Source of the DNA: Metellina segmentata
Lineage: Eukaryota > Arthropoda > Arachnida > Araneae > Tetragnathidae
Reading direction: 5' to 3'
NCBI GenBank assembly: GCA_947359465.1
Contig: OX375876.1
Span: forward strand, 81,056,359-81,120,358
Length of the DNA: 64,000 nt
Shown here: piece by piece, positions 33,707 through 45,902 of the stretch
How positions within the stretch are numbered: position 1 is the first letter of the stretch
How the letters are laid out: each line of letters begins with the position of its first letter
The notes under the pieces: model-generated
What the model saw: only the letters and a program-made list of their open reading frames with translations
What the model was told of the DNA's origin: nothing
Database searches by the model: none
Position numbers and translations under genes: made by a program

Positions 33707-34860
33707 ACACTACTGTTTGTGAAAATTGCAACACTATGAAACAATCATCAGAAATGAATGAATTGTATTCCACGTATTATTTAAATGGGTTTAAATAAAC
33801 GATAAAATTTACAGAGCAATAAAACAAAAATAATGCAAAATATCAATATCTTGTGCAGTCGCCTCACGCAGCCTGTACACATCGTGGCATCGAATCGTAC
33901 AGATTCTGATTGTCACGTTGATGAATGGCATTCCAGATGGTATCTGATGTCAAAATTCAGCCGTACTCTCTGCCCTGGTACGAGCGAGTCACCGACCGAT
34001 GTAATCCCAGACGTGCTCAATGGGGGACACATCCGGGGAACGTGCAGGTCATGGAAGAAGCAGAACTTGCCGTGCACTGAAGAAGGCTAGTACAGTCCGA
34101 GCAACATGTGAATTGTCTTCCTGAAATACAGCTCCAGGTGGGGTAGGACATCGGGCTCCACAATTTCCCTGATATAGCGCTCGCTGTTCGGGGTTCCCAC
34201 AATTTGGAGTAGGCGAGATCGCCCATGGTATCCAATAGCGCCCTAGACCATAACGCCAGGCTTTCGTCCAGTATGACGCTGAATAAGACACCCCGGGAGA
34301 AGGCGTTCACCTCTGTAGCGTCTGACGAGTATGTGTCCATCGTTATAGTCCAGATTGTAGCGAAACACAATGAGAAGAGAATTGCTGCCAATTGGCACGT
34401 CATTGGTTGTGTTGGTGAGCCCATTGCTGCCGAAGGCCTCGGTGGTTCAGCGTCAAGGAAATCCTTGCACGTCGCCCATAGCGCAGCAGACGTCAACGAA
34501 CCGTATAGGCAGACAATGATACACCTGTACACGGGCTCCAATGTTGTGCCAACGCACGAGAGGACGCTGTACTGTCCGTCACCGCCATGCGGATGAGGTG
34601 TCTGTCGTTCCGTGGGGACGTCATATAACGTGCCCCACTGCCGGGGTTTCGACTTGTCCTGTTCTCCATGGTTCATCTCTTCCACACAAGCATCATTATT
34701 GTGGTATTACGCCTCATGTGAGTGGCGATTTCACGATACGAAAGTCCACCCTCACAGAGGTCGATCATGCTGCCCCGTTTGAACTCCGTCCGTTGCTCGT
34801 ATGGCACTCTGCGTTTCTTCCAATTGTTCTTCCTGGGTGATAATGAATCCATTTTCGTGC
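33707..34860 (-). mobile_element. Tc1-like transposon, one terminus preserved
   Basis: The left end begins TACACTACTGTTTGTGAAAA and is a typical TA-flanked Tc1 terminal repeat. The matching terminus at the right was not found. The minus strand carries a broken transposase starting near 34852. Confidence 0.8.
33990..34852 (-). pseudogene. Tc1-like transposase pseudogene
   Basis: The minus-strand N-terminus reads MDSLSPRKNNWKKRRVPYEQ, then FKRGSMIDLCEGGLSYREIA, a helix-turn-helix as in Tc1 proteins, stopping after about 60 residues. The catalytic half is legible in other frames: FQEDNSHVART (second Asp) and then PARSPDVSPIEHVWDYIGR (Glu). Several frameshifts and a stop before PARSPD break it. 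Its base composition is markedly more GC-rich than the flanks, as is usual for this transposase. Confidence 0.8.
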
Positions 34861-35029
34861 CTCATCGTTAAAGAAATGTTTAATGACTTAAAAAAGACTT
34901 GTCCAAAAGCTGTAGAGCTTGTGTTTTATGGCTTGGCAGGCATGCAATTATAATTTGATCACTAAAATTATATAATCTGATCATCAAAGTCCAGTAAATC
35001 ATAACAATTTACGTGGGATGAGTGGCATC

Positions 35030-35125
35030 TCTCCCTGAAAATGTATGTGGGGCATCTCCCCCAAATATATATGGAGCATCTCTCCCAAATATATGTGGGG
35101 CGTCTATCCATTTGGTATGGGAGAG
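35030..35125 (+). repeat. Short repeats of a GTGGGGCATCTC motif
   Basis: Three to four imperfect units about 30 bp long, with ATGTGGGGCATCTCYCCC and AAATATAT, lie between 35030 and 35110. A further copy, ATGTGGGGCATCTCTACAGG, is at 35471. No coding. Confidence 0.75.
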
Positions 35126-35317
35126 ATACCTCGACAACTGTCCAAAGTACAAGACAGCAAAGATGGCGGTAAACTGACTAAAGTCGACTGATCAATTCCT
35201 GACTACAGGTTTTTATACTTATAAAATATCCATTCAAATAACTAGTGCCAGCCTTACACTATAACATCAGTCTTATAACGGAGTAGAAAAACATGGTACT
35301 TATTTTAAATGTTGTTG

Positions 35318-35321
<4 letters not shown>

Positions 35322-35357
<36 letters not shown>
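35322..35357. repeat. (GA)n microsatellite
   Basis: About 18 GA dinucleotides without interruption. Confidence 0.97.
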
Positions 35358-35358
<1 letters not shown>

Positions 35359-37511
35359 AGAAAACAAAAGGTGATCAAACAAAACTTTCACAGCACACCA
35401 AACAACTTTTAACTGAAACATTCTCACGGAACTAGTAGAGCCACATAGCGTAAAGTTTCAAAATTACATCATGTGGGGCATCTCTACAGGTGGGGAGTCT
35501 CACCCGGAATTACCTTATAATTCGATCTAATAATTAAAGTGCAATCTTTCATTTTCTTTCTGTCATGATTAGAGAAACTCCCTCCAGTTTAGCTTTTATT
35601 CGATGGTGATTCGCTCTCGAATAGAAATCCTATATAAAGGCTTGTTTTAAGTTGAAGGACCTTTCAAGGATTTTTGGTGCCCAAAGGTAACAGATAAGCC
35701 ATTTGCAATGTGTTTTGTCGGGGAAAATGAAACCTCGAATAAGAGTTTTGGTCTAATAATTAAACTATATTAGAATCCATATCATTTGAACCAAAATTTG
35801 ATTAGAACCTAGGACAAAAAGAAAGCAGTATGCTTGTACATAAAAGTGTCCTAAAAATCTCAAAAAAAGGATTAAAAAATACTCTAAAAATCTGACAACT
35901 GATCTAATAATCAAAAATGACCTAAACAACTACAAATCAACGTACTGTATACATTACTGTGTTGCGAATGAAAGTTCTATATACGTGAATATTATCTACA
36001 AACTGCTAACAAAAGTTTACATGTCAATGAAATCCGGGCCCTGGTCATAAAATGCTAATGTGAAAAAGAAATTGTGTTTTTTTTTTCGACACTTGTAGGA
36101 TTTGAAATATAGCAACTTCTCGAAAACAGTAACACAATTCAAAAAGTAAATTTCTCTGGAAAGCCAAAATAAAACTGAAAATCTTGTAGGTTACTTTATA
36201 TATCAATTTGAAATTACTAGAATTCATTTATATCTTTCTTAAAATGAGTAGAAAATTCCGTAATTTAATAACGATGATTTTTTCGAGTTTAATAAAAACG
36301 TTTATTATGTGGAGAATAAAAGTGAAATCTTCATTTTTAGTTTCATCGAGAAGTTACCGGACATATATTGAAAATTTCGAAAAGAAAGATTGGAGATAGA
36401 ATTAAGCCAATAATAGAAGATCCACTATTGTAATCCTTTCAAGTGAAATACATCCTGAAAGTGTTATCTGTATTTAGATCGCGCTTTCAATTTATTCAGA
36501 GGTTGAAGAACGAGTATGTGTATATGTAACGAATAAAAAAGAATGGTGTATTTTGCAAGTCGGTAAACCAGTTTAGATGGAGTCCCGTGTCGAAAAGCGG
36601 TTTTAGCTTTCCTATTGAGTTTGAAGAATAAGATATGTACTAAAGCACACAGAGTAGCATGTGACGTATTTGATTACTTTAAACTCGTTTATTTATTATT
36701 CTATATATTTATAAAAGGAGATATAAAGTTAAGCCATTTATCAGATTTCCCAGCTACGAGGACTCTGGAATTTGGCTTTATGTTTCCGGGGAATGTAGAC
36801 TGATTTCGTAACTACCAGTAAAATAAAAGGTTATATTCAAAATTCCGTTTATCACACATCAGGCATAATTTATTACTCATATTAAATCAGCAGCGCGAAC
36901 TTGAGAAATAGTTAAAAGTTGTCCGATTAAGTTCTTTAGTATGCATTTTTGTAATCTTTTAAAATATAATTTATTTATATGCATTATGTAAAATAAAATT
37001 TAAAAATAACTAAAGCATTGTGTACCAACTGGCTTGAATGATTTTAATTTGAATATTCCAACGTGTCTCTTAATACATTAAGAATTTTGTGGTAGTTGAA
37101 ATTACACACTTTATACAAAAATAAAAGTGATATTCTAATTAAAACAAGAAACGAACGAATTTCTTAACATTTAAAATGAAAAATTACTAATTTTAACCTG
37201 CAACGGACATTTCTGATATCTACGATAACAGACAGAATTCTAGGTCACTAAGGTTAATATCCGCTAGTACGGCCCTGAAACTGAATGAAAGCCTGTTTTT
37301 CCTTTTCATGTTTCCTTTCTTTTCTCACTTTTAAACCATTCCTCGAAACGAAAACCTGATTAAGCTCTGAAATGTAATATGGTTCTCTAGAAATTTTCAA
37401 GAGGGTTGTCTTCATTTCGTTTTGCATTTATTAGACGTCATCGAAATGAATTAATTAGTCATTTTAGTATGTTTTAGAATATTTTAAAATAAAGGGTTTA
37501 TATGGGGCGTG

Positions 37512-37543
37512 TTTTCTTGAGCATTCAAGAATGCTCAAGAAAA
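37512..37543. repeat. Perfect 14-bp hairpin
   Basis: Arms TTTTCTTGAGCATT (37512-37525) and AATGCTCAAGAAAA (37530-37543) flank loop CAAG. It is not part of any element I recognise. Confidence 0.95.
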
Positions 37544-37838
37544 TCGAAGAATTACAGAAAAAGTAACGGCCAAGAAATTTAAGCTTCTAAAGCCATTTAA
37601 AAGTCCTGAGCTGATGAAAGGTACACCCCCATCCCTTTTGAATCCTCGATATTTTCATGGTTTGGAGGTTGACTCCCCCCCCCACACACATCACAATCAT
37701 TAGGGATAAATATTACAAATATATACAGCTCATATGGTTTTCATTTTTGTAGGGTCGTATTATCAGAGAATACAACGGTCAACCTCACTGAATATAGAAC
37801 ACATCTCAGAAGTCAATGATACATTTTATAAATATATA

Positions 37839-39099
37839 CATCGGCTGGACAAAAATATGGAAAAACCTCGTGAAATGAATGCTTGAAAAGAAATGTTTAT
37901 TCTCTGTAATAAGTACGTGAAGCTGGTGTTTTTGTCTTCTGGCGCCACATATACAACGTCGTAAATACGCTGCGCAGGTCAGTCGTTGTCGGGCCACTGT
38001 TATGTGAAGCTGTAATTGCATCATGTCAGAGCTAACAGACTTCGAACGTGAGGAAATTGTTGGAGCTAGTCTTGTGAGTGCTTCCTAAAGTAAGTTAGCC
38101 GAAGTGTTTCTGTGTGAAGAGGTACTGTATCTAAGATTTGTTCCGCATATTTCAAAAGAGGATAAACATCATCCGCTAAATCACAGCGCAGACGAAAGTG
38201 TGTGATGAGTGATCGTGACATACGATCATTAAGGAAGACTGTGACTACAAATAAGAAGACCACAGCTGCAAAAGTTTCTGCTGAAATGAATGTCGTGCTC
38301 ACAAACCTTGTGAGTACCACAACAATAAGAAGGGAGCTCCATGAGCACGGTATTTCTGGCCAAGCTGCAATTCAAAAACCATTCATAAGTGATTCTAATG
38401 CCTGTAACAGGAAAAAGTGGTGTTTAAGTCATAAAGCCTGGACTAAGAGCAATGGAAGACAGTAATTTGGTAGGAAGAGTATTGTTTCCCACTGTTTCCC
38501 ACTTCTGGCCCAGTTTACGTCTGTCAAACGCCGTCCTAAACCTATAATACAAACTGCTTGTTGCCAAGAGTGAAACATGGCGGGAGTTCTTTCATGGTTT
38601 GGGCAGCCATATCGTGGTTTTCTGTGGGCCCAATGATTACTCTGTAATGGCACATTAAGTCCTAGGATTATGTGAACATTTTAGCCGATCAAGTCCATCC
38701 CATGGTACAAACTTTGTTCCCCAATGGTGATGGTGTTTTCCAAGACGACAAAACCCTTGCTCACACAGCTCACACCGTCCAGGACTGGTTTTCTGAGCAC
38801 GAGGATGATTTGTCCCATCTCCCCTGGCCATCTCAGTCACCAGACCTCAATATTATTGAATCTTTGTGGTCTGTATTGGAGAGGAAAGTGTGTGATCGCT
38901 ATCTACCGCCTTCATCGTTATCTGAACTTGGCACCGTTTTGCAGGAAGAATGGTACAAGATTCCCTTGGCAAGCATACAGGAACTGTAATTATCCATTAC
39001 GAGAAGACTGCTAGCTGTTTTGAACGCCAACGGTTTTCCTATACCATATTAGACAAGGTTACATTTTTTAGGTGTTTCCAAATTTTTGTCCAACCCCCG
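37839..39099 (+). mobile_element. Tc1-like element, D-x37-E family, both ends present
   Basis: TA target duplications (37837-37838, 39100-39101) flank inverted ends. The left is CATCGGCTGGACAAAAATAT and the right, reverse-complemented, is CGGGGGTTGGACAAAAATTT. Length 1,261 bp. It is the reference copy here for the elements at 17756-19972 and 21719-22232. Confidence 0.92.
38023..38989 (+). pseudogene. Tc1-like transposase pseudogene (D-x37-E)
   Basis: It starts MSELTDFEREEIVGAS and passes through the helix-turn-helix region (SRGTVSKI-type) and TNKKTTAAKVSAEMNVVL. The C-terminal half (38672-38989) is one open frame: ILADQVHPMVQTLFPNGDG, FQDDKTLAHTAHTVQDWF, LPWPSQSPDLNIIESLWSV, LQEEWYKIPLASIQEL. 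I count 37 residues between the Asp of FQD and the Glu of IIE. The same spacing is seen in the copy at 18759-19808, so it is a family trait. A stop near 38086 and frameshifts near 38130 and 38450-38660 inactivate it. Confidence 0.88.
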
Positions 39100-39101
39100 T
39101 A

Positions 39102-42012
39102 GATAACATTGGTAATGAAATAAAAAACTAAATTTCCTAAAATATGCACCCATGAAGCAACTGATGTGTTACTTGGGCACGCCAATATTTTCGCACCATA
39201 CCATAAGCTGAATAAAGGTCTAAGTTTTAAAAAATGAACCAACAATGTTAAATCAAAAAGAGGCTTTCTAATTTGATGGATTTGATGTATCAGAGCTTCG
39301 TTCTATAATGATATAAAACCTTAAAGGCCCTTTGAATTTTAGAGGTTTTAGGCCACCTCAGATAACTAGAAACACAGATAAGAATATACTAACACAAAAC
39401 AGTCCATACGAAATACAGAAAACATTCACTGAACTATATGTTACTGCTTCTGCTTCTTGAAATATTCAGAAAGTCAGGATTTAGAATAATCTACACGCGA
39501 ATTCATATAACAGTGCATTTGTTGTAATAATTATAATTTTTACACATCTGAAAGTGAGTTACATACTTTTAAACTAAAAAAAAAGTCATAGACAGTCTTT
39601 TTCGCAGCACTTTTATCCACTTAAACTGTTTAATTTCATCTTCTTGATCAATACATTTTAAATTACATTTTACTTTTTCATGTTGATATTTCAAACGTAT
39701 TTACTTTGTTCAAAATTTTAAAAGTTTTTTCACGATATTACTTAAATGTTTTATAGTGATTTGAACATTCGTCAAGTTATTGAATTTTGTTTCGTCTAGT
39801 GTTTGGCACAGCTGATCTATTTTTGGATCTTGAGATATAAAACCCAAATCAAGCAACCATCGTCCCGCTAAATCAGTCCAGTCAAGGACAAAGTGCGCAC
39901 ACTCGTGCTCAAAACTTTATTTAAAACTCGCAGCAAAACTTCAAATTCGGCTCGGATAACACGAACTCTCAGTTAATCGAAGCTCGGAAAACCAGGACTC
40001 TACTATACTTCATATCTAATCGCGTGAAAGATGCACATCAAAACAGTCGGTTTCGAAATCATATGAATTCATATATTTTCATTCTTGTTATCAATATATA
40101 AGTAAGCGTTAACAACTCTTAGCTGTTATCAGTACAATGGTGGTTCATAAAAGTATTACACCTTTTTGCTTCAAAATTATAAAATTCCAATTTGCATTAA
40201 ACAAATCGATTTATTCGCCAGCTTTAAGACGTTCCATAATTTTTAAACTCCGGAATTGGCCTTATCGCTGTCTTCTTGACCGAAGATCGTCGAAATTAGC
40301 GCCTAGTGCAAATATGAGTCGTACTCCTTTACTTTTTTGTATTTCTATTTTCGAAACGAGTTTCATTGCAGATTACACGAATAAATACGATAAGTAACAA
40401 TCGTAGATAATTCTAGCGCCCATCAATGGTATGTCGGTGATTTTTTTTATCAAAATCCTTGATTGAGAATTTCTAGATACCTTGATGATAAAATGTCACG
40501 AGGAGACATGTTTGTCATGCCTCTGAAGATAGATTCATGCCGAAGAGGGTGAGAAACATTACAAAATTACTTATTGCAGAGCACCAGAATTAATGGATCT
40601 GATTAAAATTTCTTGTCTTTTGCAATTGAGATTTGCAGAAAACAAAAACCTTTTTTCTGGCTATTTTGTGATGCATATCACGTGATAATGATTTCAAATG
40701 CTAGGCGGTTAGTAATGCGTCATTGATCTTCTGGCCTTTCAGTATCGCCAGATTTTACAAAGTTCGCTGCTATATGTCCAAATATTTAGAGTTCATAGCC
40801 TAGTTGAAATCACAAGGAGCACACAAACCAGTGCGAAATTAATGTTAACGCAAATAATCATGGCATTTCTGCATGGAAAGAAAGGTTTTCATTGCAGAAA
40901 ATCTAAGACAAAATCTTAAAATATTTCAATAATCTTCCCATTTTTTGGCATTCCAGATAGAAATGATTATTCGATCCTCAATATGAGTGGCAATTTGTTT
41001 TAGCCTTTCACTTACATAAATATCTTATTTTAGTCGAATACCTACAAATCACGTCCTTAAGTGAATTAAAAAGTGACTAAAAATTAATTTTAAAAAATCA
41101 ATCAGATTTAAATGTTTGTTAATGCTTTTATCCTGGCAAATATTCGGCGAACACAACTATTGTACAGGAATTTTGTTTCATTGATAAATTGAGGTGTGTC
41201 AGTTCTGCATGCAGTAATCCATTACTTTAAAATTTAGTCCTGGTCATCAGCATCCTTCCTGAATAATGTGATGTGCATGCATTTGTACATTGCATTGAAA
41301 CAGGGACGTCCAACTTATAATGAAAACGTTTAGAAATAAAATTAAATGCCTCCGCAAGATGCGACCGAAATGTTTAGAAATAAAGAGAACTCAATACTAT
41401 TCATCACTATCAAACAGAAGAGTAGGCAATTTTAAAGATTTGAAACTTGTCAATATATTTTTGTTTGGGTTTGCCATGAAATTCTATTTAGAGCATTAAG
41501 GACAACTTATTTGGATTATCAAATTTTTATGGAAGTTCTTTGCACTAGACAGCATGGTCGTGATTAAACCGGTGATGGAATAGTATATAAGGACCGCGAA
41601 ACCTTTAAAAAATTTAATATGGTCTAGTCTTATATCTGGTATAAAATTTAATTTTCAACTTTTGGCCCCTTCAAAATGAAATATTGGCTATGTTTGAAAC
41701 CTAAACTGTTATCACCTCTTCCAGTAGTACTTTCTTCAGTAGCGTAAAATTGAGTTATCTTTTTATTTGCTAAAGTGAGCAATCCAAATTTCACGCATAG
41801 GACTAGTTTTTTTTTCATTGAAAAACAGTGAGACAGTGATAGAAAAAGTAGTGAACATTCCCTGCAAGAAAAATCATTGATTGACACCAAAAAGAAAATT
41901 TCAAATAAAAATTTCCCAGTTTAAGTTTTGCTTAAATTTCTATCAGTTTTTAATATAATACTGAATATGTAATTTTATCATCATAGGTAAATAGATTTTT
42001 TAGGTATCATCA
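39102..42012. other. Unannotated AT-rich stretch
   Basis: I recognise no coding region, RNA gene or transposon terminus in these 2.9 kb. Confidence 0.5.
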
Positions 42013-42305
42013 TCTCGAAATAGATTTTTTAATACAGGTGCACAAGGTGCACCTAAGTTTTTAAATTAGGTGCACAGATTATATTTTAGGTGCACATCTA
42101 AAAAATGTAATGTAAAAGCATTTATGTAATGTAAACTACTTTATTAATTGGGTATGTTTAGATAGATTAGTAGTAGATAGTAAATAAAAATATTTAAACA
42201 ATTTTTTTTTATCTGCGGAATTATTACTTACAAATATTCAGTCATGATCAGACGTTTGTGGGCAAAAAACACATAAAAAATAAACAAATACACTATATTT
42301 CTTAA

Positions 42306-43237
42306 GGTATCCGAGCACGTTGAAAATGTCATTTTTGACCAAATATTCAAAAAGCAGTTTTTGATCTTATTTGATAGAGTATTTATTTGACTTTCCAAAG
42401 AATATTTTATTTTTTCTCTAAGTTAATCAGTTGAAGAGATATTACGATTTTAATCAAGGCGGGAAAACTGGAAGTAGGTTTGGAAACCATCGGAAGTGGA
42501 CATAAAAAGACCAAAAACCCTTCAAAATTTAAATTTAAAGCTTACTTTTTTTTTGCAAATATAATTTTAGAAAGGTTTCTTAAGTGTTTAAATGGTTTTT
42601 CTTTTGGAAATAGTGTTGACATTTTGAAAGAGAAGTGAAGAACAAAATTGTTTACGCAAACAGTAAAATCAAGGAGAGAGCAAACGATACACTTCAAACT
42701 GCTTTTACTCTAAATTAATATTTTTGCATTATTTCTTCACTTCAAATGTTATAACACAAAAAGTTATGGATGGATTCTCGTAAAAATTTGTGAACGTGTT
42801 TTTCATAATGTTGTCTAGTGAATGAACTATAATAATCATGATGAGTTGAATAGTTTTTAAATTATGGCTCTTTATTTAAGAAATCTGACTGTAAAACTGT
42901 CAAAAATCTTGCATTCATTTTTCGATCGCTTGTCGAATTTTTGTTTTTTTAAATATAATTTTGATTGTAGTTCATTCACTAGACAATTGCATGTAGTTTA
43001 TTCTGGAAGCATTATTTTTCAAATTAATTGAATAGATTTTTCTGTAGCACAATTGAAGTTTTTCATAAATTTCCTTAAATTTTCATACATATTTATCAGT
43101 TTTACAAAATTATTAATATATAATTTAAATATTTATAGCCCAATGCTATTTTTCAATAACACTAAACATAAAAATATCATTAAAATGTTTCTATATCACA
43201 TTAAAAAAAATAACGACCTCCAACGTGTCCGGATACC
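42306..43237. mobile_element. TTAA-flanked non-autonomous DNA transposon
   Basis: TTAA at 42302-42305 and 43238-43241 flanks inverted ends GGTATCCGAGCACGTTG and, reverse-complemented, GGTATCCGGACACGTTG. TTAA duplication fits piggyBac or Kolobok. The GGT start differs from the CCC start of the piggyBac at 26743. No ORF of interest. It contains a further 19-bp inverted repeat pair. Confidence 0.75.
42811..42986. repeat. 19-bp inverted repeat pair
   Basis: TTGTCTAGTGAATGAACTA (42811-42829) is exactly reverse-complemented at 42968-42986, enclosing 138 bp. It may mark an internal subterminal structure of the TTAA element or a small nested element. Confidence 0.85.
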
Positions 43238-43745
43238 TTAAGCCGATAAAATCTGAATTTAAGATAAATATCAGTGGCAGATAATTATCAGGAATTCCTA
43301 CGGCTTTACACAATTTTTGAAACACGAGGTGTTTACAGAAATACAGGATGACTATCGTTCGCGGGTGGTCAAGTGATCTAAATTCTACCTTCTCCGGCTG
43401 TAGCGACAGTCGCTTCAACAGAGCCATCTGGGAAAAGTTTCGATCATCGGAAAGTTCTGGTGGCAGTGGCACAAGTAAACCTTCCTCCTGTATAAACCCG
43501 CTACGCACAACGATTTAGTTCTTGCATAGTGTGTATTTCGGAATTTTAATTTCGTTCCTTTAGTGCGAGAGAAGTCGATACTAATATTTTGTTCAAACAT
43601 CAAAATAACACAAAACAGGGTTTCTCTCCCCCCCCCCCCTTTTTTTTTTTGGTACACTGAGTGCACCTGGTGGAAAAAAATTAGGTGCACAGTTTTATTT
43701 ACATGTGCACAGTGCACCTGTGCACCCGGGTATTTCGAGCCCTGA

Positions 43746-44142
43746 TCTAAACTGTCGGTGATTTCTTGTAGTATAAGTCCTGAATCTCTTTGGATCAAAC
43801 TGGAAAGAAGAAGGAGGGGGGATTTGATTCAGCTTTTCAAGTTTGTAAAACAAGGGGACACAGAGGGCTTAAATTTCAATAGGGATAACAGAACAAGGGG
43901 CCATGGGTATAAATTGAATAAGACACATTTTAAACGGGATTTAAGGAAAAACTACTACTTTAATAGGGTAATAGACAGTTGGAACACGTTGCCAGAAAAT
44001 ATAATTAATTCAAAGGGAGTGTACGAATTTAAGACACAATTGGATAGTCAGTGGGAATTGGAGAATTCATAAACAAAGGACCAGCCTTGTTGGGCTTGAG
44101 CCTGTAGCTTGGTCGTCAATATTTGTATTTGTATTTGTATAA
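43746..44142 (+). mobile_element. LINE 3' end (CR1/L2-like), 5' truncated
   Basis: The frame encodes the end of a reverse transcriptase polyprotein. It reads LERRRRGDLIQLFKFVKQGD, RDNRTRGHGYKLNKTHFKRD, LRKNYYFNRVIDSWNTLPEN and VYEFKTQLDSQW, with a stop at 44070-44072. The DLI...F.K, RTRGH and FFSNRVV..WN-type motifs are diagnostic of the CR1/L2/jockey C-terminus, past the catalytic palm. A short 3' UTR ends in three ATTTGT-type repeats (TATTTGTATTTGTATTTGTA, about 44118-44137) in place of poly(A). The same tail appears inverted at the end of the window. Confidence 0.88.
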
Positions 44143-45416
44143 TGGATAACGGTGGTTTACACCTAATTTTAAAATCTCGAAATTTGCAAATAATAAGACA
44201 TAGCGAAATAGAAAATAATTCATCTAACAGACTAAAAGTCCTATGCAATATTTATATATTTTGACTTTATTTGCATGATTCTGAAGCGCATCTTCAGCTT
44301 TTAGCTTCATCTGATGCTAAAATCTTGTTTCCTTTGTTCAAATTTCAATTATAATAATTGGTACAAAATAAACATTAATGTGTTCTGCATTACACGTGGA
44401 TATGGTAAAGTATTCAACAGATTTGTACATAATTTTAGGGTATATTTTGTTCATAAAAATGTTATTTCTCTCTCGAATAATTTAGATGTATCCTGTTTTC
44501 CCTAAAAACTATTTTATAGGTTCGCCTCTCCATCCAAATAACAAACCTACATCAGCTAGAACTTGACAACTTAAAAAATTGATTGACTTTAGCATCTTTC
44601 TGGTTTATTTTAAAACTCCAATGACCTCTCCAAATCAGAGGCGGCTTTCGTTGAAAGCATTATTGAAGGACACAGTTGGAGATAATTATAGAGTAGCTGA
44701 AGGCTAAAGGTCGATTTCCAAACTCTGAACAACATTCCTTATCTGAAAGTTTGAATATTAGATCAACCAAAGGAAACGAAACACAACGAGATTACTTCTT
44801 GTGACGTGGGAATGGTAGTTAGAGAAAACGTTTCACATTCTTATATGTAGCAAATATTCCAATGGATAGTCTTAAAAATACAGTAGGAAATCCATTAGGG
44901 AAAGAAATCCATTTGAATTTTTCATATATAACGTGGTGGGCCAAGTGATGTGACAAAAGTGACGACACAACCAAAACAGGATTGAAATATTTATTTTAAT
45001 TCAAGAATTTTTAATATTGACACAGTTTATAAGGGTTTTGTGTCCCTAGGTTTGGGCGCTAAAATAGGAAAAATACTACTCAAAACGGTCAGCGACCTCC
45101 GCCAAAATTACGTCTCCCCAGTTTGAGTCTGATCTTCGTATTTCCCTTCTTTCTTCCCTCTAGTTGACAATAATTAAAAAGAAGCCGTCGTGCTACTCAT
45201 AAAAAACGTCTGGACAGGATCTTCCCGGTTGATAGATTTACGACGACGTTCAGCGGAAACCTACAGGTATTGACTCTCGATTCCGAGCCGGTTACACCGT
45301 ACACCGTATTCTGTTTTAACACAATAGATACGTTCCTGAAGAATACGTTGAAAAAAGACAATGTATCTATGGGGAAAAAAAGGACAAGGGTTCCGGATCT
45401 AAGATATCTATCAAAA
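44143..45416. other. Unannotated stretch
   Basis: No gene or element recognised. 45040-45300 is less AT-rich but has no coding signal I can name. Confidence 0.5.
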
Positions 45417-45657
45417 TCTCTATATTAAAAAAAGTTATCGCCACCGCAGGTTTGAAAACTCGCTTTTTTCGCTGCATTCTCAGACGGTTTCCCGAGAAAG
45501 TACGGATTTGAAAATTACGAAATTAACATGGTTTGTTCGAAATGGCACAGGGAACAAGACGGAGAAGGTTTTTTATGATGCGGCTATTAGTTTAGAGTGC
45601 ATTAAGTGTCAAAGTCGTAAAAAGCGAAATTTCTAACTCGAGTGAGCAAAACACGTA
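45417..45657 (+). mobile_element. Helitron family A 5'-end fragment
   Basis: After an A it starts TCTCTATATTAAAAAAAG, then CGCCACCGCAGGTTTGAAAA, TTTCCCGAGAAAGTAC, AATTAACATGGTTTGTTC, GCGGCTATTAGTTTAG and GAGTGAGCAAAACAC. It is colinear with 17788-18035. The monomers and 3' hairpins are missing. Confidence 0.8.
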
Positions 45658-45902
45658 CATCACATATATCACAATTGGTGCACTCGCAATTGATGCTGAA
45701 GGTTGTGGCTCATTACCAACCTTTATGGGTTAAACTCCCTCATTTTGTTATAAAATATTTATGTCATAAGATATGCTATTTGCGTCAAACTGAGCCAGGG
45801 GCGCCGACTTCGGAAAAATATTGAGGGGGCCCAGGGAGTATCCGTAGCTTGGGGTCTATCCCCCCTGAAACTAAAAAAATCCTCTTTTGACCAACATCCC
45901 TT

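Larger units (their letters stand above)
34861..37836. other. Unannotated stretch with simple repeats
   Basis: Besides the GTGGGGCATCTC repeats, the (GA)n tract and a perfect hairpin at 37512-37543, I recognise no gene or transposon. Confidence 0.5.
42013..43744. mobile_element. hAT-like element shell with GTGCAC-rich ends
   Basis: The right end, reverse-complemented, begins CAGGGCTCGAAATACCCGGG and continues with repeated GGTGCAC motifs. The left end has CTCGAAAT followed by CAGGTGCACAAGGTGCACC. Inverted ends with GTGCACCT subterminal repeats recall hAT-type elements starting CAGGGCTCGAAAT. The left terminus is degraded and no 8-bp duplication is clear. I recognise no transposase, and a TTAA-flanked element occupies much of the interior. 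Confidence 0.55.

Noticed and set aside
34017..34685. 222-codon minus-strand frame, the longest but one in the window
   Set aside because: It is an off-frame reading of a Tc1 transposase pseudogene; the true motifs (FQEDNSHVART, SPIEHVWD) are in other frames.
43415..43798. 127-codon minus-strand frame
   Set aside because: Spans the hAT-like end and the LINE start, so it cannot be a single gene.
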